64,000 nucleotides of DNA from Mucilaginibacter sp. SG564 (GCF_013149275.1 NZ_JABGNA010000001.1:744001-808000); one strand, 5' to 3'. Positions 18,572-27,516 are shown, numbered from the stretch's first letter. Notes: generated by a model from the sequence alone, not told the origin. Program-made: numbers and translations.

Positions 18572-18609
18572 ATACGTAATTTATCAGGTTTTGGGAAACG
18601 CTTATAACC

Positions 18610-18648
18610 AACAAAGCGCCATTACAACAAATGTAACAGCGCTTTGTT
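18610..18648. repeat. 10-bp inverted repeat upstream of the iron-permease-like gene
   Basis: AACAAAGCGC and GCGCTTTGTT flank a 19-base loop. There is only a weak T-run, so it could be a terminator of fbaA transcription or a regulatory hairpin. Confidence 0.5.
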
Positions 18649-18670
18649 AGTTTTTGATGAATATTATGGA

Positions 18671-18774
18671 TTAAGAGCAAGGATAATAAGAGTCAGGAAT
18701 CAATATGAACTTAAAACGACTTTATTTATCGACTTTTTTTCTTGGCTCTTGACTCTTAATATCTTGCCTCTCTT
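18671..18774. repeat. Wordy imperfect palindrome (TAAGAGTCAAG words)
   Basis: The left part (18671-18704) and right part (18739-18774) are imperfectly complementary and are built of the words AAGAGTCA, GCAAG and GAATCAA or their complements. The right arm ends just past the fbaA stop. The architecture is like the elements at 27517 and 46340. Confidence 0.55.
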
Positions 18775-18780
18775 ATAATA

Positions 18781-19860
18781 TTATAATTTGCTATTTACAT
18801 CAACACAGTTAAGGTCTTCAAAAGCAGCAGCTAAACGTTTAACAAAACTTTCTTCGCCTTTGCGTAACCATACGCGTGGGTCGTAATATTTTTTGTTTGG
18901 AGAATCTTCGCCTTCGGGGTTACCGATCTGGCTTTGCAGATATCCTTCTTTTGATTTGTAGTAATCTTTAATACCTTCCCAGTACGCCCATTGCATATCG
19001 GTATCAATATTCATTTTGATGGCGCCGTAAGAGATAGCTTCGCGGATCTCTTCCTGGCTTGAACCAGAACCACCGTGGAACACAAAATTGATAGGTTTGG
19101 CATCGGTTAAACCAAATTTTTGTTTAACATACTCCTGAGAGTTATGCAGGATAACCGGCTGTAATTTCACGTTGCCTGGTTTGTAAACCCCATGTACGTT
19201 ACCAAAGGCAGCAGCTACGGTAAAGCGCGGGCTTACTTTTGATAAATGCTCATATGAGTAAGAAACCTCTTCTGGCTGGGTATATAAACGTGAGCTGTCA
19301 ACATCAGAGTTGTCAACGCCGTCTTCCTCGCCACCGGTAACGCCCAATTCAATTTCCAGGGTCATACCTAATTTAGCCATACGGGCCAGGTATTTTGCCG
19401 AGATCTCGATGTTTTCTTCGATAGGCTCTTCCGAAAGATCAAGCATGTGTGATGAGAAAAGCGGTTTACCAGTTTCGGCAAAGAATTTTTCACCATGATC
19501 CAACAAACCATCAATCCATGGTAAAAACTTCATGGCAGCATGATCGGTATGAAGTATAACCGCTACACCGTAATGCTCAGCCAGTAAGTGAACGTGTTTA
19601 GCAGCCGATACAGCACCTAAAATGCAGGCCTGAAGCTTTGAATTATCTAATGATTTACCGGCGTAAAATTGTGCGCCGCCATTTGATAGTTGGATAATTA
19701 CCGGAGAGTTTACCTGTTTGGCAGTTTCCATAACCGCGTTAATGGTGTTGGTACCAATAACGTTTACCGCAGGCAAAGCAAACTGATGCTTTTTAGCAAC
19801 CTCAAATAGTTCCTGCACCTGATCGCCGTGCAGAACACCTTTATAATTTTTTAAATCCAT
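18781..19860 (-). CDS. fbaA: Class II fructose-bisphosphate aldolase
   Basis: A 359-residue zinc-dependent aldolase of glycolysis and gluconeogenesis, which splits fructose 1,6-bisphosphate into dihydroxyacetone phosphate and glyceraldehyde 3-phosphate. The length fits type IIA. Visible signatures are HTDHAAMKFLPWIDGLLDHG (zinc site), LEIELGVTGGEEDGV, FGNVHGVYKPGNVKL and FVFHGGSGSSQEEIREAI, which includes the phosphate-binding GGSGS. MNIDTDMQWAYWEG near the C-terminus is also characteristic. It is a single gene with its own upstream region. Confidence 0.96.
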   Translation of the reverse strand: MDLKNYKGVLHGDQVQELFEVAKKHQFALPAVNVIGTNTINAVMETAKQVNSPVIIQLSNGGAQFYAGKSLDNSKLQACILGAVSAAKHVHLLAEHYGVAVILHTDHAAMKFLPWIDGLLDHGEKFFAETGKPLFSSHMLDLSEEPIEENIEISAKYLARMAKLGMTLEIELGVTGGEEDGVDNSDVDSSRLYTQPEEVSYSYEHLSKVSPRFTVAAAFGNVHGVYKPGNVKLQPVILHNSQEYVKQKFGLTDAKPINFVFHGGSGSSQEEIREAISYGAIKMNIDTDMQWAYWEGIKDYYKSKEGYLQSQIGNPEGEDSPNKKYYDPRVWLRKGEESFVKRLAAAFEDLNCVDVNSKL

Positions 19861-20079
19861 GAGCTTTTATTTGGGCCTCGAAGTTATAAAATTTCTTGGT
19901 TTTAGTATAAGTATCTGATTATTTGTTGCGATTTAACCGTTTAGCTGCTCGCTTACTGTATTTTATACACTTTGTTTGAAAAAAAATAGTTTAACAAATA
20001 AAAGTGAACATGGATTACTTACTACTTGTTATAATATTTTTCGTTTCTTTGTAGTCAATTGAAAGAGCTCGACATAGAT

Positions 20080-20925
20080 ATGGCATGGTTTAAACGAGAG
20101 TTGAAAGGGATAATTACGACTACTGAGGAAAAGAAAGAAGCCCCCGATGGGATCTGGAATAAATGCCCTAATTGTAAGAAACCCCTGCATTATTCTGAGC
20201 AGGTTGAAAATCAATATGTTTGTCACTATTGTGGCTACCACCTGCGTATAGGTTCAAAAGAATATTTTGCAGTATTATTTGATAATAACGAATTCACGGA
20301 GCTGTTTCCTGATCTGACTTCAGGCGATCCGCTGCATTTTGAAGATACCAAGAAATATACCGACAGACTGGCTGAAACCCAAAAGAAAACAGGATTAAAA
20401 GACGCAATACGCGCAGGAGCAGGTAAAATTGATGGGCAGGACCTGGTTATCGCCTGTATGGATTTTAATTTCATCGGTGGTTCTATGGGGTCGGTAGTAG
20501 GCGAAAAAATAGCCCGCTCTATTGATTATTGCATCGCTAATAAAGTTCCGTTCCTGATGATATCCAAATCGGGCGGCGCAAGGATGATGGAAGCAGCCTT
20601 CTCATTAATGCAGATGGCTAAAACATCGGCAAAACTGGCTTTACTATCACAGGCTAAAATTCCTTACATTTCATTATTGACCGATCCTACAACAGGTGGT
20701 GTTACCGCATCATACGCTATGCTTGGCGACATCAATATTGCTGAGCCAGGTGCACTGATAGGTTTTGCGGGCCCAAGGGTTATTAAAGAAACCATCAAAA
20801 AGGACTTGCCGAAAGGTTTCCAAACCGCGGAATTTGTTCAGGAACATGGTTTCCTTGACTTTATAGTTGATCGCAGGGAAATGAAAGAAAAACTGGCATC
20901 GTTCATTAAAATGATGGCGAATTAA
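20080..20925 (+). CDS. accD: Acetyl-CoA carboxylase carboxyltransferase subunit beta
   Basis: A 281-residue beta subunit of the carboxyltransferase, which moves the carboxyl group from biotin to acetyl-CoA in the first step of fatty-acid synthesis. The start is placed at the ATG at 20080 ([10 protein letters not shown]), because the only upstream start is a TTG adding seven poorly conserved residues. A four-cysteine zinc finger (CPNC at about 28-31, CHYC at about 47-50) and the crotonase-like core ([40 protein letters not shown]) are present. accA is not in the window. Confidence 0.96.
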   Translation: MAWFKRELKGIITTTEEKKEAPDGIWNKCPNCKKPLHYSEQVENQYVCHYCGYHLRIGSKEYFAVLFDNNEFTELFPDLTSGDPLHFEDTKKYTDRLAETQKKTGLKDAIRAGAGKIDGQDLVIACMDFNFIGGSMGSVVGEKIARSIDYCIANKVPFLMISKSGGARMMEAAFSLMQMAKTSAKLALLSQAKIPYISLLTDPTTGGVTASYAMLGDINIAEPGALIGFAGPRVIKETIKKDLPKGFQTAEFVQEHGFLDFIVDRREMKEKLASFIKMMAN

Positions 20926-20939
20926 TACAATACTTAAGA

Positions 20940-21023
20940 TTTGTCATTCTGAGCGTAGCGAAGAAGCTGTTATCCAATAGACATATCTGCGAATAGATAC
21001 TTCGCTACACTCAGGATGACAAA
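20940..21023. repeat. REP-like palindrome, second copy
   Basis: Arms at 20940-20963 and 21000-21023 (24 bases, with two or so mismatches) flank a 36-base loop. The arms match those at 16905-16987. It begins 15 bases after the accD stop, before a bidirectional terminator. Confidence 0.85.
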
Positions 21024-21035
21024 GTGGATTAAAAT

Positions 21036-21088
21036 ATATACAAACAAGAAAGGCTGTTCATTTTGAACAGCCTTTCTTGTTTGTATAT
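21036..21088. terminator. Bidirectional rho-independent terminator
   Basis: A 24-base perfect stem (core AAGAAAGGCTGTTCA) with a TTTT loop lies between accD and the convergent small gene ending at 21101. A/T-rich arm bases give T-runs in both directions. Confidence 0.8.
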
Positions 21089-21100
21089 CAAACCGGTAGC

Positions 21101-21325
21101 TTATTTAGTTGTTGCACCGGCATTAGCTCCCCCACCTTCTACATGCTGATCGGGAAGCATGGGCAAGCTGCCATCTCTGCGCAGCACCTTGAAATCACCT
21201 CTGTGAGGTCCATATTTTTCAATGTATCTTTCATTTTGTACTGGGCTTGCGTACATGTTCTGATAATTGGTTCCTGTTCCTTTGTTATTATCCCGACCGG
21301 AATCGGGGTTTAAATAGTTGTTCAT
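21101..21325 (-). CDS. Small hydrophilic hypothetical protein
   Basis: A 74-residue protein rich in Asn, Gly, Asp and Tyr with no hydrophobic segment (starts MNNYLNPDSGRDNNKGTGTN). It looks intrinsically disordered. It lies 39 bases downstream of a second disordered, acidic protein on the same strand, and both are probably expressed together. No family is recognised. Such proteins in this phylum are often linked to stress or desiccation, but nothing here proves that. Confidence 0.6.
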   Translation of the reverse strand: MNNYLNPDSGRDNNKGTGTNYQNMYASPVQNERYIEKYGPHRGDFKVLRRDGSLPMLPDQHVEGGGANAGATTK

Positions 21326-21364
21326 GGTCTTATCCTCCTATCCAATAAATAATCAAAGTGGTAA

Positions 21365-21850
21365 TTAAATACCTTCCGTGCCTGGCTCGTGACCTATCAT
21401 ACGACCGGTTGTACGGCCATGCGGACGGCTTACAAAATCTGTTTTGGCAGGACCTTCGGATGGGAACTCTTTTTTATTTGGCGGTGTTACGTCGTTTTTC
21501 TCACTGTATGAGGTATCAGCACCGCGTTGTGGCTGATCAACTTCCTGCTGACTATGATATCCGGAACCTTCTTTTTTTGTTTGGCCTTCGTCCGGTATTT
21601 CGTCATCATCTTCTTCTGGCACTTCGTCAGGACGCTCGTATTCGTCGTCCTCATCATTCAGGTCTTGTTGATTAAACGTGGGTTTCAGATCATTAGTATA
21701 AGCATCCTCATCCTCTTTCAACTCGTCATCATCTAATTCATTGTTGTTAAAGGCATCTTCGTTTTGACGAAATGAAGCATTGTTGGTATGGTCTAAATCG
21801 TTACGATTATTATCCTGGGAATCCCAGGCTTCTTCTTTATTGCTCATCAT
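21365..21850 (-). CDS. Acidic intrinsically disordered hypothetical protein
   Basis: A 161-residue protein dominated by Asp, Glu and Asn (for example ELDDDELKEDEDAY and RPDEVPEEDDDEIPDEG), followed by a Lys/Pro/Gly-rich tail. A second Met at position 2 makes the start uncertain by one codon. It has no signal peptide, membrane helix or cysteine. The composition implies disorder and strong negative charge. Function is unknown. It is probably in an operon with the 74-residue gene. Confidence 0.65.
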   Translation of the reverse strand: MMSNKEEAWDSQDNNRNDLDHTNNASFRQNEDAFNNNELDDDELKEDEDAYTNDLKPTFNQQDLNDEDDEYERPDEVPEEDDDEIPDEGQTKKEGSGYHSQQEVDQPQRGADTSYSEKNDVTPPNKKEFPSEGPAKTDFVSRPHGRTTGRMIGHEPGTEGI

Positions 21851-21978
21851 AGGTTTTCCAATTTGATAGTTAATTAATAAACCAAATGGATTGCTGAATT
21901 GTTTTTATTTTGTCGAAATAAGAAAATTACTTTCTTAATAAATATAGATGAGAGATATAAACGAGCGTAAGTATTTAT

Positions 21979-22016
21979 AACAAAAAAGCCCGTCATTAAC
22001 AAAATGACGGGCCTTG
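21979..22016 (-). terminator. Rho-independent terminator of the cysteine desulfurase gene
   Basis: On the minus strand AAGGCCCGTCATT pairs with AATGACGGGCTTTTTTG, followed by a T-run. It lies about 20 bases beyond the stop at 22038. Confidence 0.85.
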
Positions 22017-22037
22017 AAAACGAATTATCTTTTGAAA

Positions 22038-23174
22038 TTAAACGTTCACCGGGCAAAGTTCACGAACTTTGGCCACAACGTAATCAACTTCTTCTTTGGT
22101 GCTATATTTGGAGAAGGAGAACCTTACAGATGGTCTTGATGAGCTTGCGTTAATAGCCGTAAGTACATGCGAACCAATATCAGTACCCGAGCTGCAGGCA
22201 CTGCCACCTGAGGCCGAAATACCGGCAATATCCAGGTTAAACAATAGCATATCCCCCATTTCCATTTCGGGGAAAGCCACGTTAAGCACAGTATACAAAC
22301 TTTTCTCCGGATCGGTTTCGCCGTTAAAGCTGATGCCGGGGATCTGGTCGGTCAGTTTACCCATCATATAGGTTTTCAGATCCTGTATATGATTGCGGTG
22401 CTGCTCCATTTCAGAATAGGCCAGCTCAAGCGCTTTAGCCAGACCAACAATGCCGTAAATATTTTCGGTACCGCCACGCATGTTACGTTCCTGGGCGCCG
22501 CCGTAAATAAAGGGTTTTATTTTAATACGGTGATTCACGTGTAAAAAGCCAACACCTTTTGGCCCATGCAGTTTATGGCCAGCACAAACTAAAAAGTGTG
22601 CCTTCAGCTTGCTCAGGTCGTGCTCATAGTGGCCCATGGTTTGTACGGTATCACAATGATAAATGGCGTTGTATGCTTCGCACAGATCGCCGATTCGGAT
22701 CATATCAGACAGGGTACCAATTTCGTTATTGGCATGCATGATAGATACAAAACTGCGTTCATTGTTTTTCAGTAACGTTTCCAGGTGATTATAATCAATA
22801 TTGCCCTTGTTGTCTACATCAACAAAGCTTAGTTTGATGATGCCCGACTTTTCCATTGCTTCCAGAGTATGCAATACCGCATGGTGCTCAATATGACTGG
22901 TGATGGCATGAGTAATATTATGATCAACAATACCACAGCGGATGGCGGTGTTATCGGCCTCGGTACCGCTTGATGTAAAAAATATCTCGGCAGGTGAAGT
23001 ATGAAGCAACCCGGCGATGGTTTTGCGGGCCCGCTCAATCAACGTGCGTGCTTCGCGACCGTGCGCATGGATAGATGAAGGGTTACCATAGTGGTTCTCC
23101 ATCACTTTGTACATTTCTTTTAAAACCTCCGGATCAAGCGGTGTGGTGGCCGCGTTATCAAAGTAAACACGCAT
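22038..23174 (-). CDS. Cysteine desulfurase family PLP enzyme
   Basis: A 378-residue NifS/IscS-type aminotransferase-fold enzyme that takes sulfur from cysteine for Fe-S clusters or thio-modified tRNA. The N-terminus YFDNAATTPLDPEV and the segment SSGTEADNTAIR are standard. The PLP lysine is in AGHKLHGPKG (about residue 203). The mobile active-site cysteine is in ASGGSACSSGT (about 330). No iscU-like gene is adjacent, so it is not clear which pathway it serves. It is followed by its own terminator. Confidence 0.93.
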   Translation of the reverse strand: MRVYFDNAATTPLDPEVLKEMYKVMENHYGNPSSIHAHGREARTLIERARKTIAGLLHTSPAEIFFTSSGTEADNTAIRCGIVDHNITHAITSHIEHHAVLHTLEAMEKSGIIKLSFVDVDNKGNIDYNHLETLLKNNERSFVSIMHANNEIGTLSDMIRIGDLCEAYNAIYHCDTVQTMGHYEHDLSKLKAHFLVCAGHKLHGPKGVGFLHVNHRIKIKPFIYGGAQERNMRGGTENIYGIVGLAKALELAYSEMEQHRNHIQDLKTYMMGKLTDQIPGISFNGETDPEKSLYTVLNVAFPEMEMGDMLLFNLDIAGISASGGSACSSGTDIGSHVLTAINASSSRPSVRFSFSKYSTKEEVDYVVAKVRELCPVNV

Positions 23175-23184
23175 CTCTCTTTTG

Positions 23185-23281
23185 TAATTATTGAATTATT
23201 GAGTTAGTGAATTAGTGATTGAAATGGAAATATGAAGCATTTGAAGCTACTACTCACCATTCTCAACTCACCACTCACTAC
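23185..23281. repeat. Wordy imperfect palindrome (TTAGTGA words)
   Basis: The left part (about 23191-23227) is made of TTGAATTATTGAGTTAGTGA-like words. The right part (23257-23281) is made of CTCAACTCACCACTCACTA. The two are imperfectly complementary. It lies immediately after the glmM stop and 11 bases or so before the cysteine desulfurase start. Confidence 0.5.
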
Positions 23282-24664
23282 TTAATTTAATATCTCTTTT
23301 ATATCGGCAATTATTTTATTTGCCAGGCCGTTTGCTACCGTTTCTGAATTACCTTCAGAGTATATTCTGATGATAGGCTCGGTATTTGACCTTCGCAAAT
23401 GTACCCATTCTTTGTCAAATTCTATCTTCAGGCCGTCAATGGTGCTATGCGGTTGTTTGCTATATTTTTGCTCCACCTTGCTTAAAAGGGCGTCTATGTC
23501 CATTTCGGGTGTCAGGGTTATTTTGTTTTTAGAAATAAAATAACCTGGATATGACATACGCAACTGAGAAATTGATTTGCCATACTTAGCCAAATGGGTT
23601 AAAAACAGGGCGATACCCACTAAAGCATCACGACCATAATGTAATTCAGGATAAATTACGCCACCATTACCTTCACCGCCAATAACGGCATTTACCTCTT
23701 TCATTTTGTTAACCACGTTTACCTCGCCTACTGCGGCAGCATGATATTCGCCGCCCTCTTTTTCGGTAACATCACGCAGGGCACGGGTTGATGACAGGTT
23801 GGATACTGTATTGCCCTTATTGTTTTGCAGCACGTAATCGGCAACGGCAACCAGGGTATACTCTTCGCCAAACATATTGCCATCTTCGCAAACAAAGCAA
23901 AGACGGTCAACATCCGGGTCAACAGCAATGCCCAAATGCGCCCTTTTGGCGGTTACTTCTTTTGATAAGGCTACCAGGTTTTCTGGCAGCGGTTCCGGGT
24001 TATGCGGAAAATTGCCATCTGGTTCGCAATAGAGTTCGTGCACGATATCTACACCAAGGGCTTTCAGCAGTGCAGGTACATAAATACCACCTGTTGAGTT
24101 CACACAGTCGATCACTACACTAAAATTAGCTTTTTTGATTGCTGCAACATCAACCAGCGGTAAGGCCAGTATCAGATCGATATGTTTTTGCATCCAGCTA
24201 TCGTCATGGGTTACCTTGCCCAGGTCGTTCACATCGGCATAATCAAAATCGCTGTTTTCGGCCATTTCCAGTACTTCTTTACCATCGGCATCGCTAATAA
24301 ACTCGCCTTTTGCGTTCAATAGTTTAAGGGCGTTCCATTGTTTAGGGTTGTGGCTCGCAGTAAGAATAATGCCCCCTGCAGCTTTTTCGCCCGTAACTGC
24401 AACTTCAACCGTAGGCGTTGTGGACAAGCCCAGGTCGATCACATCGATACCCAGCCCTTGCAGCGTACCGATAACCAGGTTGTTAACCATAGCGCCCGAT
24501 AAACGTGCATCACGCCCAACAACAATTTTTTTGATACCTGATTTTTTTACGGCCCATGCACCATAGGCCGATGTGAATTTAACAATATCCAATGGTGTTA
24601 AACCATCGCCAACAGCACCGCCTATGGTGCCGCGGATCCCTGAAATAGATTTTATGAGTGTCAA
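23282..24664 (-). CDS. glmM: Phosphoglucosamine mutase-type phosphohexomutase
   Basis: A 460-residue enzyme of the alpha-D-phosphohexomutase family. GlmM converts glucosamine 6-phosphate to glucosamine 1-phosphate for peptidoglycan and LPS precursors. The phosphoserine loop is ILTASHNPKQWNALK (about 101-115). The metal-binding loop is DPDVDRLCF, the sugar loop is GGEGNGGVIYP, and the C-terminal phosphate loop is RRSNTEPIIRIYSE. Bacteroidota GlmM and phosphomannomutases are close, so phosphomannose activity is a possible alternative. Two palindromic sites lie about 110-150 bases upstream. Confidence 0.88.
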   Translation of the reverse strand: MTLIKSISGIRGTIGGAVGDGLTPLDIVKFTSAYGAWAVKKSGIKKIVVGRDARLSGAMVNNLVIGTLQGLGIDVIDLGLSTTPTVEVAVTGEKAAGGIILTASHNPKQWNALKLLNAKGEFISDADGKEVLEMAENSDFDYADVNDLGKVTHDDSWMQKHIDLILALPLVDVAAIKKANFSVVIDCVNSTGGIYVPALLKALGVDIVHELYCEPDGNFPHNPEPLPENLVALSKEVTAKRAHLGIAVDPDVDRLCFVCEDGNMFGEEYTLVAVADYVLQNNKGNTVSNLSSTRALRDVTEKEGGEYHAAAVGEVNVVNKMKEVNAVIGGEGNGGVIYPELHYGRDALVGIALFLTHLAKYGKSISQLRMSYPGYFISKNKITLTPEMDIDALLSKVEQKYSKQPHSTIDGLKIEFDKEWVHLRRSNTEPIIRIYSEGNSETVANGLANKIIADIKEILN

Positions 24665-24771
24665 AATTATTTGGTTTTGAATGGCAAAAGTAAAAATATT
24701 TAAATGATAAGCGGTGTATAAACAAGCGCAATTTACAGGCTGAACTTAATTTATAAGCCACTTTTTTCACG

Positions 24772-24781
24772 CAAACGTTTG
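24772..24781. promoter_or_regulatory. Perfect palindrome CAAACGTTTG, LacI-operator-like
   Basis: A 10-base perfect palindrome with a central CG (context CACGCAAACGTTTGTG), the form usual for LacI/GalR-type operators. It is upstream of glmM on the minus strand. No LacI regulator is encoded nearby. Confidence 0.35.
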
Positions 24782-24802
24782 TGATAAACCAGCTTTAAAA
24801 AT

Positions 24803-24816
24803 GCATTTGCAAATGC
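24803..24816. promoter_or_regulatory. Perfect 14-base palindrome GCATTTGCAAATGC
   Basis: It lies 22 bases from the CAAACGTTTG palindrome in the same intergenic region and could bind a dimeric regulator. No binding protein is known. Confidence 0.3.
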
Positions 24817-24971
24817 AACAAAGCTACATTATGTAGTTCGATTGTAAATTATCCGTTTATTTATCAGCATTAACCATACGGCATCCATGTTGTTTTAAAG
24901 TTATTGATAACTTTGTTGCCTGATTGCGGCTTCATATCCGTGCGGCTTTTATCCATTATATTAAAACGGCA

Positions 24972-25535
24972 ATGCCTGAACATCTATTACAACTCGACCG
25001 GCATTTATTCTACTTTATTAATCACGATCTGGCAAACCCCTTTTTTGACTGGATCATGCCTTTGCTGCGTAATCCTAAATTTTGGATTCCGTTATATCTG
25101 TTCATCATAGTTTTTTGTATTTATCGTTATAAAAAAACGGGGGTTATCATTATCGTTTTGCTGGCCATAACCGCCGGCTTTGCCGATTTTAGCAGCGCCA
25201 GTATCATCAAGTATAATGTAAAACGGCTTCGCCCCTGCCGTGATCCTATCGTTTCGCAAACCGACATCAGTCGGGTACCCTGCGGAACGGGTTATAGCTT
25301 CCCGTCTACCCATGCTACCGATCACTTTGCCATGGCCATATTCCTGAGCCTGGTATTTTTCAGAAAATGGCGCTGGATATGGCTCTGGGCCATACTTTGG
25401 GCTGGGCTGATCAGTTTTGCCCAGGTGTATGTAGGTGTGCACTTCCCCGTTGATGTTATCTGTGGCGCTATTTACGGCTCGCTGGTGGGTGGCCTGTTTG
25501 CTTTACTGTTTAAAAAACTACAACCTGCTTTTTAA
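24972..25535 (+). CDS. PAP2 family membrane phosphatase
   Basis: The start is taken at the ATG at 24972 (MPEHLLQLDRHLF), which begins the usual periplasmic/cytoplasmic edge of this family; an earlier in-frame ATG at 24924 adds 16 unconserved residues. The 187-residue protein has about five membrane helices and the phosphatase motifs KYNVKRLRP, PSTHATDH (PSxH) and VYVGVHFPVD (the HxxxD part). The Arg of the third motif's SR start is replaced (SFAQVYVGVH). The substrate is probably a lipid phosphate such as undecaprenyl or phosphatidylglycerol phosphate. Its stop overlaps the ZIP gene start by one base (TAATG). Confidence 0.88.
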   Translation: MPEHLLQLDRHLFYFINHDLANPFFDWIMPLLRNPKFWIPLYLFIIVFCIYRYKKTGVIIIVLLAITAGFADFSSASIIKYNVKRLRPCRDPIVSQTDISRVPCGTGYSFPSTHATDHFAMAIFLSLVFFRKWRWIWLWAILWAGLISFAQVYVGVHFPVDVICGAIYGSLVGGLFALLFKKLQPAF

Positions 25536-26251
25536 TGGCTGTCTGGAAAATTTGTTTGCTATTCTTTTGTGCCTTTTTTGGTGGTACCTCTGTGTTTTTC
25601 TTTAAGGGCGATAATCATAAAACCCTTAAACTGGTACTATCATTCAGCGGCGCTTACCTGTTTGGTATTACTGTGCTGCATTTAATACCCGATGCTTATC
25701 ATGGTAATGATAATTGGGTGGGTGTTTTTATACTTGCCGGCTTTCTGTTCCAGATCATCCTGGAACAGTTTTCTGATGGCATTGAACATGGCCATATGCA
25801 TAAACCGAAGCATGATCATATGGTATTTCCGGTGGGAATTATGATCAGTCTTTGCCTGCATGCCTTTTTAGAAGGCATGCCACTGGCCCAGGGCAACCAG
25901 GATCAGTTGGTTTACGGTATCGCGCTGCACCACATACCGGCTGCTTTTGCGCTGGCTACGGTTTTAATAACCAATAAGCAGAGTAAACAGAGTACTATAT
26001 TATTTGTGGCGCTATTCGCGGTGATGGCACCTGCGGGATATCTTTTCAGTACTGCCCTCAGTAATGGCAATATTGGCAATTTACAACATTACTTTAACCG
26101 TATTATGGGTGTGGTTATTGGTATATTTTTACATATTTCTACCACTATCCTCTTTGAATCAAGCGCCGACCATCGCTTTAATCTTCGTAAAATGATCGCC
26201 GTGTTACTGGGTGTTGCTATTGCATTGGTGGCGTTTTTGGGAGAGATGTAG
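25535..26251 (+). CDS. ZIP family metal transporter
   Basis: A 238-residue inner-membrane protein with seven or eight hydrophobic helices. The metal-path motifs are present: CLHAFLEGMPL (HxxxEG) at about 109-119 and ALHHIPAAFAL (HHxP) at about 129-139. A histidine-rich loop (EHGHMHKPKHDH) sits between helices, as usual for metal capture. It likely moves zinc or another divalent metal into the cytoplasm. It is translationally coupled to the PAP2 gene. A palindromic repeat begins 10 bases after the stop. Confidence 0.88.
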   Translation: MAVWKICLLFFCAFFGGTSVFFFKGDNHKTLKLVLSFSGAYLFGITVLHLIPDAYHGNDNWVGVFILAGFLFQIILEQFSDGIEHGHMHKPKHDHMVFPVGIMISLCLHAFLEGMPLAQGNQDQLVYGIALHHIPAAFALATVLITNKQSKQSTILFVALFAVMAPAGYLFSTALSNGNIGNLQHYFNRIMGVVIGIFLHISTTILFESSADHRFNLRKMIAVLLGVAIALVAFLGEM

Positions 26252-26261
26252 AGCCCAGTGC

Positions 26262-26392
26262 CGATGTGCAAATGTGCGGATTTCAGATGTGCAGATAAAA
26301 AACAAAATGTGAGGGTATAAAAATGTGCAGGTGATTTTAGTGATTAATTTCAAAATCATCTGCACATCTGAAATCCGCATAACTGCACATCG
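26262..26392. repeat. Wordy palindrome (GATGTGCAGAT words) with 35-base arms
   Basis: Arms at 26262-26296 and 26358-26392 match in 32 of 35 positions. The word GATGTGC recurs within each arm, and the 61-base loop carries a further GTGCAGGTGATTTT that pairs with AAAATCATCTGCAC at the loop edge. The right arm directly abuts the stop codon of the M20 gene. The word is shared with 52619-52676. Confidence 0.85.
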
Positions 26393-27469
26393 TTAATTAA
26401 TACTCTCCAGCATTTTTATATACAGATTGATACCTTCTCTGATCTCGTCTACATAAACAAACTCGTCGGCGGTATGCGAACGTGCCGAATCACCAGGACC
26501 TACTTTTATAGAAGGGATATCCAGCAGCGATTGATCTGAAGTGGTTGGTGAACCATAAGTGGTACGACCTAAAGCAATACCAGCCTGCACAATCGGGTGT
26601 TCTTTGGGTATAGACGATGGTTTTAAGCGGATAGAACGCGGATTAACATCGCAGTTGACGTGCTGACGAATGATCTCCAATACTTCTTCATTACGGTAAG
26701 CATCGGTAACCCTTACATCAACTGTAAAGGTACAACTGGCGGGTACCACGTTATGTTGTGAGCCCGCATTGATAATGGTAACCGACATTTTTATCGGCCC
26801 AAATACTTCTGATTCTTTCGGAAAAGTAAAGCTCCGGAACCATTCAATGTCTGTTAAGGCTTTATAAATAGCATTATCCCCTTCTTCACGTGCGGCGTGA
26901 CCTGCACGGCCGTGAGCCACGCAATCCAATACCATTAAGCCGCGCTCGGCAATAGCCAATTGCATTAGTGTTGGCTCGCCTACTATACCAAAATCAAGCT
27001 TGCCTAATTCAGGTATGATGAGCTCCAAGCCATTCACGCCAGAGATTTCTTCTTCGGCAGTGGTAGCCAGGCAGAAGTTATATTTTAAGTTTTCTTTATC
27101 ATGAAAGTAAAGAAACACCGCTATGAGCGATACCAGGCAACCGCCGGCATCATTGCTGCCCAATCCGTAAAGCTTTCCATCTTCAATTTTGGCGTCATAA
27201 GGGTCGCGGGTATAGCCTGAGTTGGGTTTTACGGTATCGTGATGCGAGTTGAGTAAAATGGTAGGCTTAGCGGCATCAAAATGCTTATTCCAGGCCCATA
27301 TATTATTCATTTTACGATGTGTTTGTACACCGCGTTGCTGTAAAAATTCATTGATGAGATCGGCGGTGCGGTCTTCCTCTTTACTAAACGATTGTATGAA
27401 TATCAGCTGCTGCAGTAAAGCTACTGCCTGTTGAAATAGATTATTGTTATCGGCCATATATGTAGGCAT
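26393..27469 (-). CDS. M20 family metallo-hydrolase, probable ArgE-type deacetylase
   Basis: A 358-residue zinc peptidase-fold deacetylase. Metal ligands are visible in NSHHDTVKP (H, D), GLGSNDAGG (D), TTAEEEISG (catalytic Glu pair) and GEPTLMQ, with the final His in GPGDSARSHTADE. The pattern HHDTVKPNSGYTRDPY fits the Bacteroidota deacetylases that serve arginine synthesis on N-acylated citrulline or ornithine. Succinyl-diaminopimelate desuccinylase is the main alternative. No other arg genes are adjacent. The second ATG at 27457 (MADNNNLF) is an equally possible start. Confidence 0.82.
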   Translation of the reverse strand: MPTYMADNNNLFQQAVALLQQLIFIQSFSKEEDRTADLINEFLQQRGVQTHRKMNNIWAWNKHFDAAKPTILLNSHHDTVKPNSGYTRDPYDAKIEDGKLYGLGSNDAGGCLVSLIAVFLYFHDKENLKYNFCLATTAEEEISGVNGLELIIPELGKLDFGIVGEPTLMQLAIAERGLMVLDCVAHGRAGHAAREEGDNAIYKALTDIEWFRSFTFPKESEVFGPIKMSVTIINAGSQHNVVPASCTFTVDVRVTDAYRNEEVLEIIRQHVNCDVNPRSIRLKPSSIPKEHPIVQAGIALGRTTYGSPTTSDQSLLDIPSIKVGPGDSARSHTADEFVYVDEIREGINLYIKMLESIN

Positions 27470-27516
27470 ATCCTATGATGGTAAGCGGGCAAAATTAATA
27501 CTTTTTGGCCAGTATA

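Larger units (their letters stand above)
24665..24971. other. 307-base divergent intergenic region between glmM and the PAP2 gene
   Basis: This should hold promoters in both directions. Apart from two palindromes (24772-24781 and 24803-24816), no clear feature is visible. No exact TAnnTTTG box was found close to either start. Confidence 0.55.
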
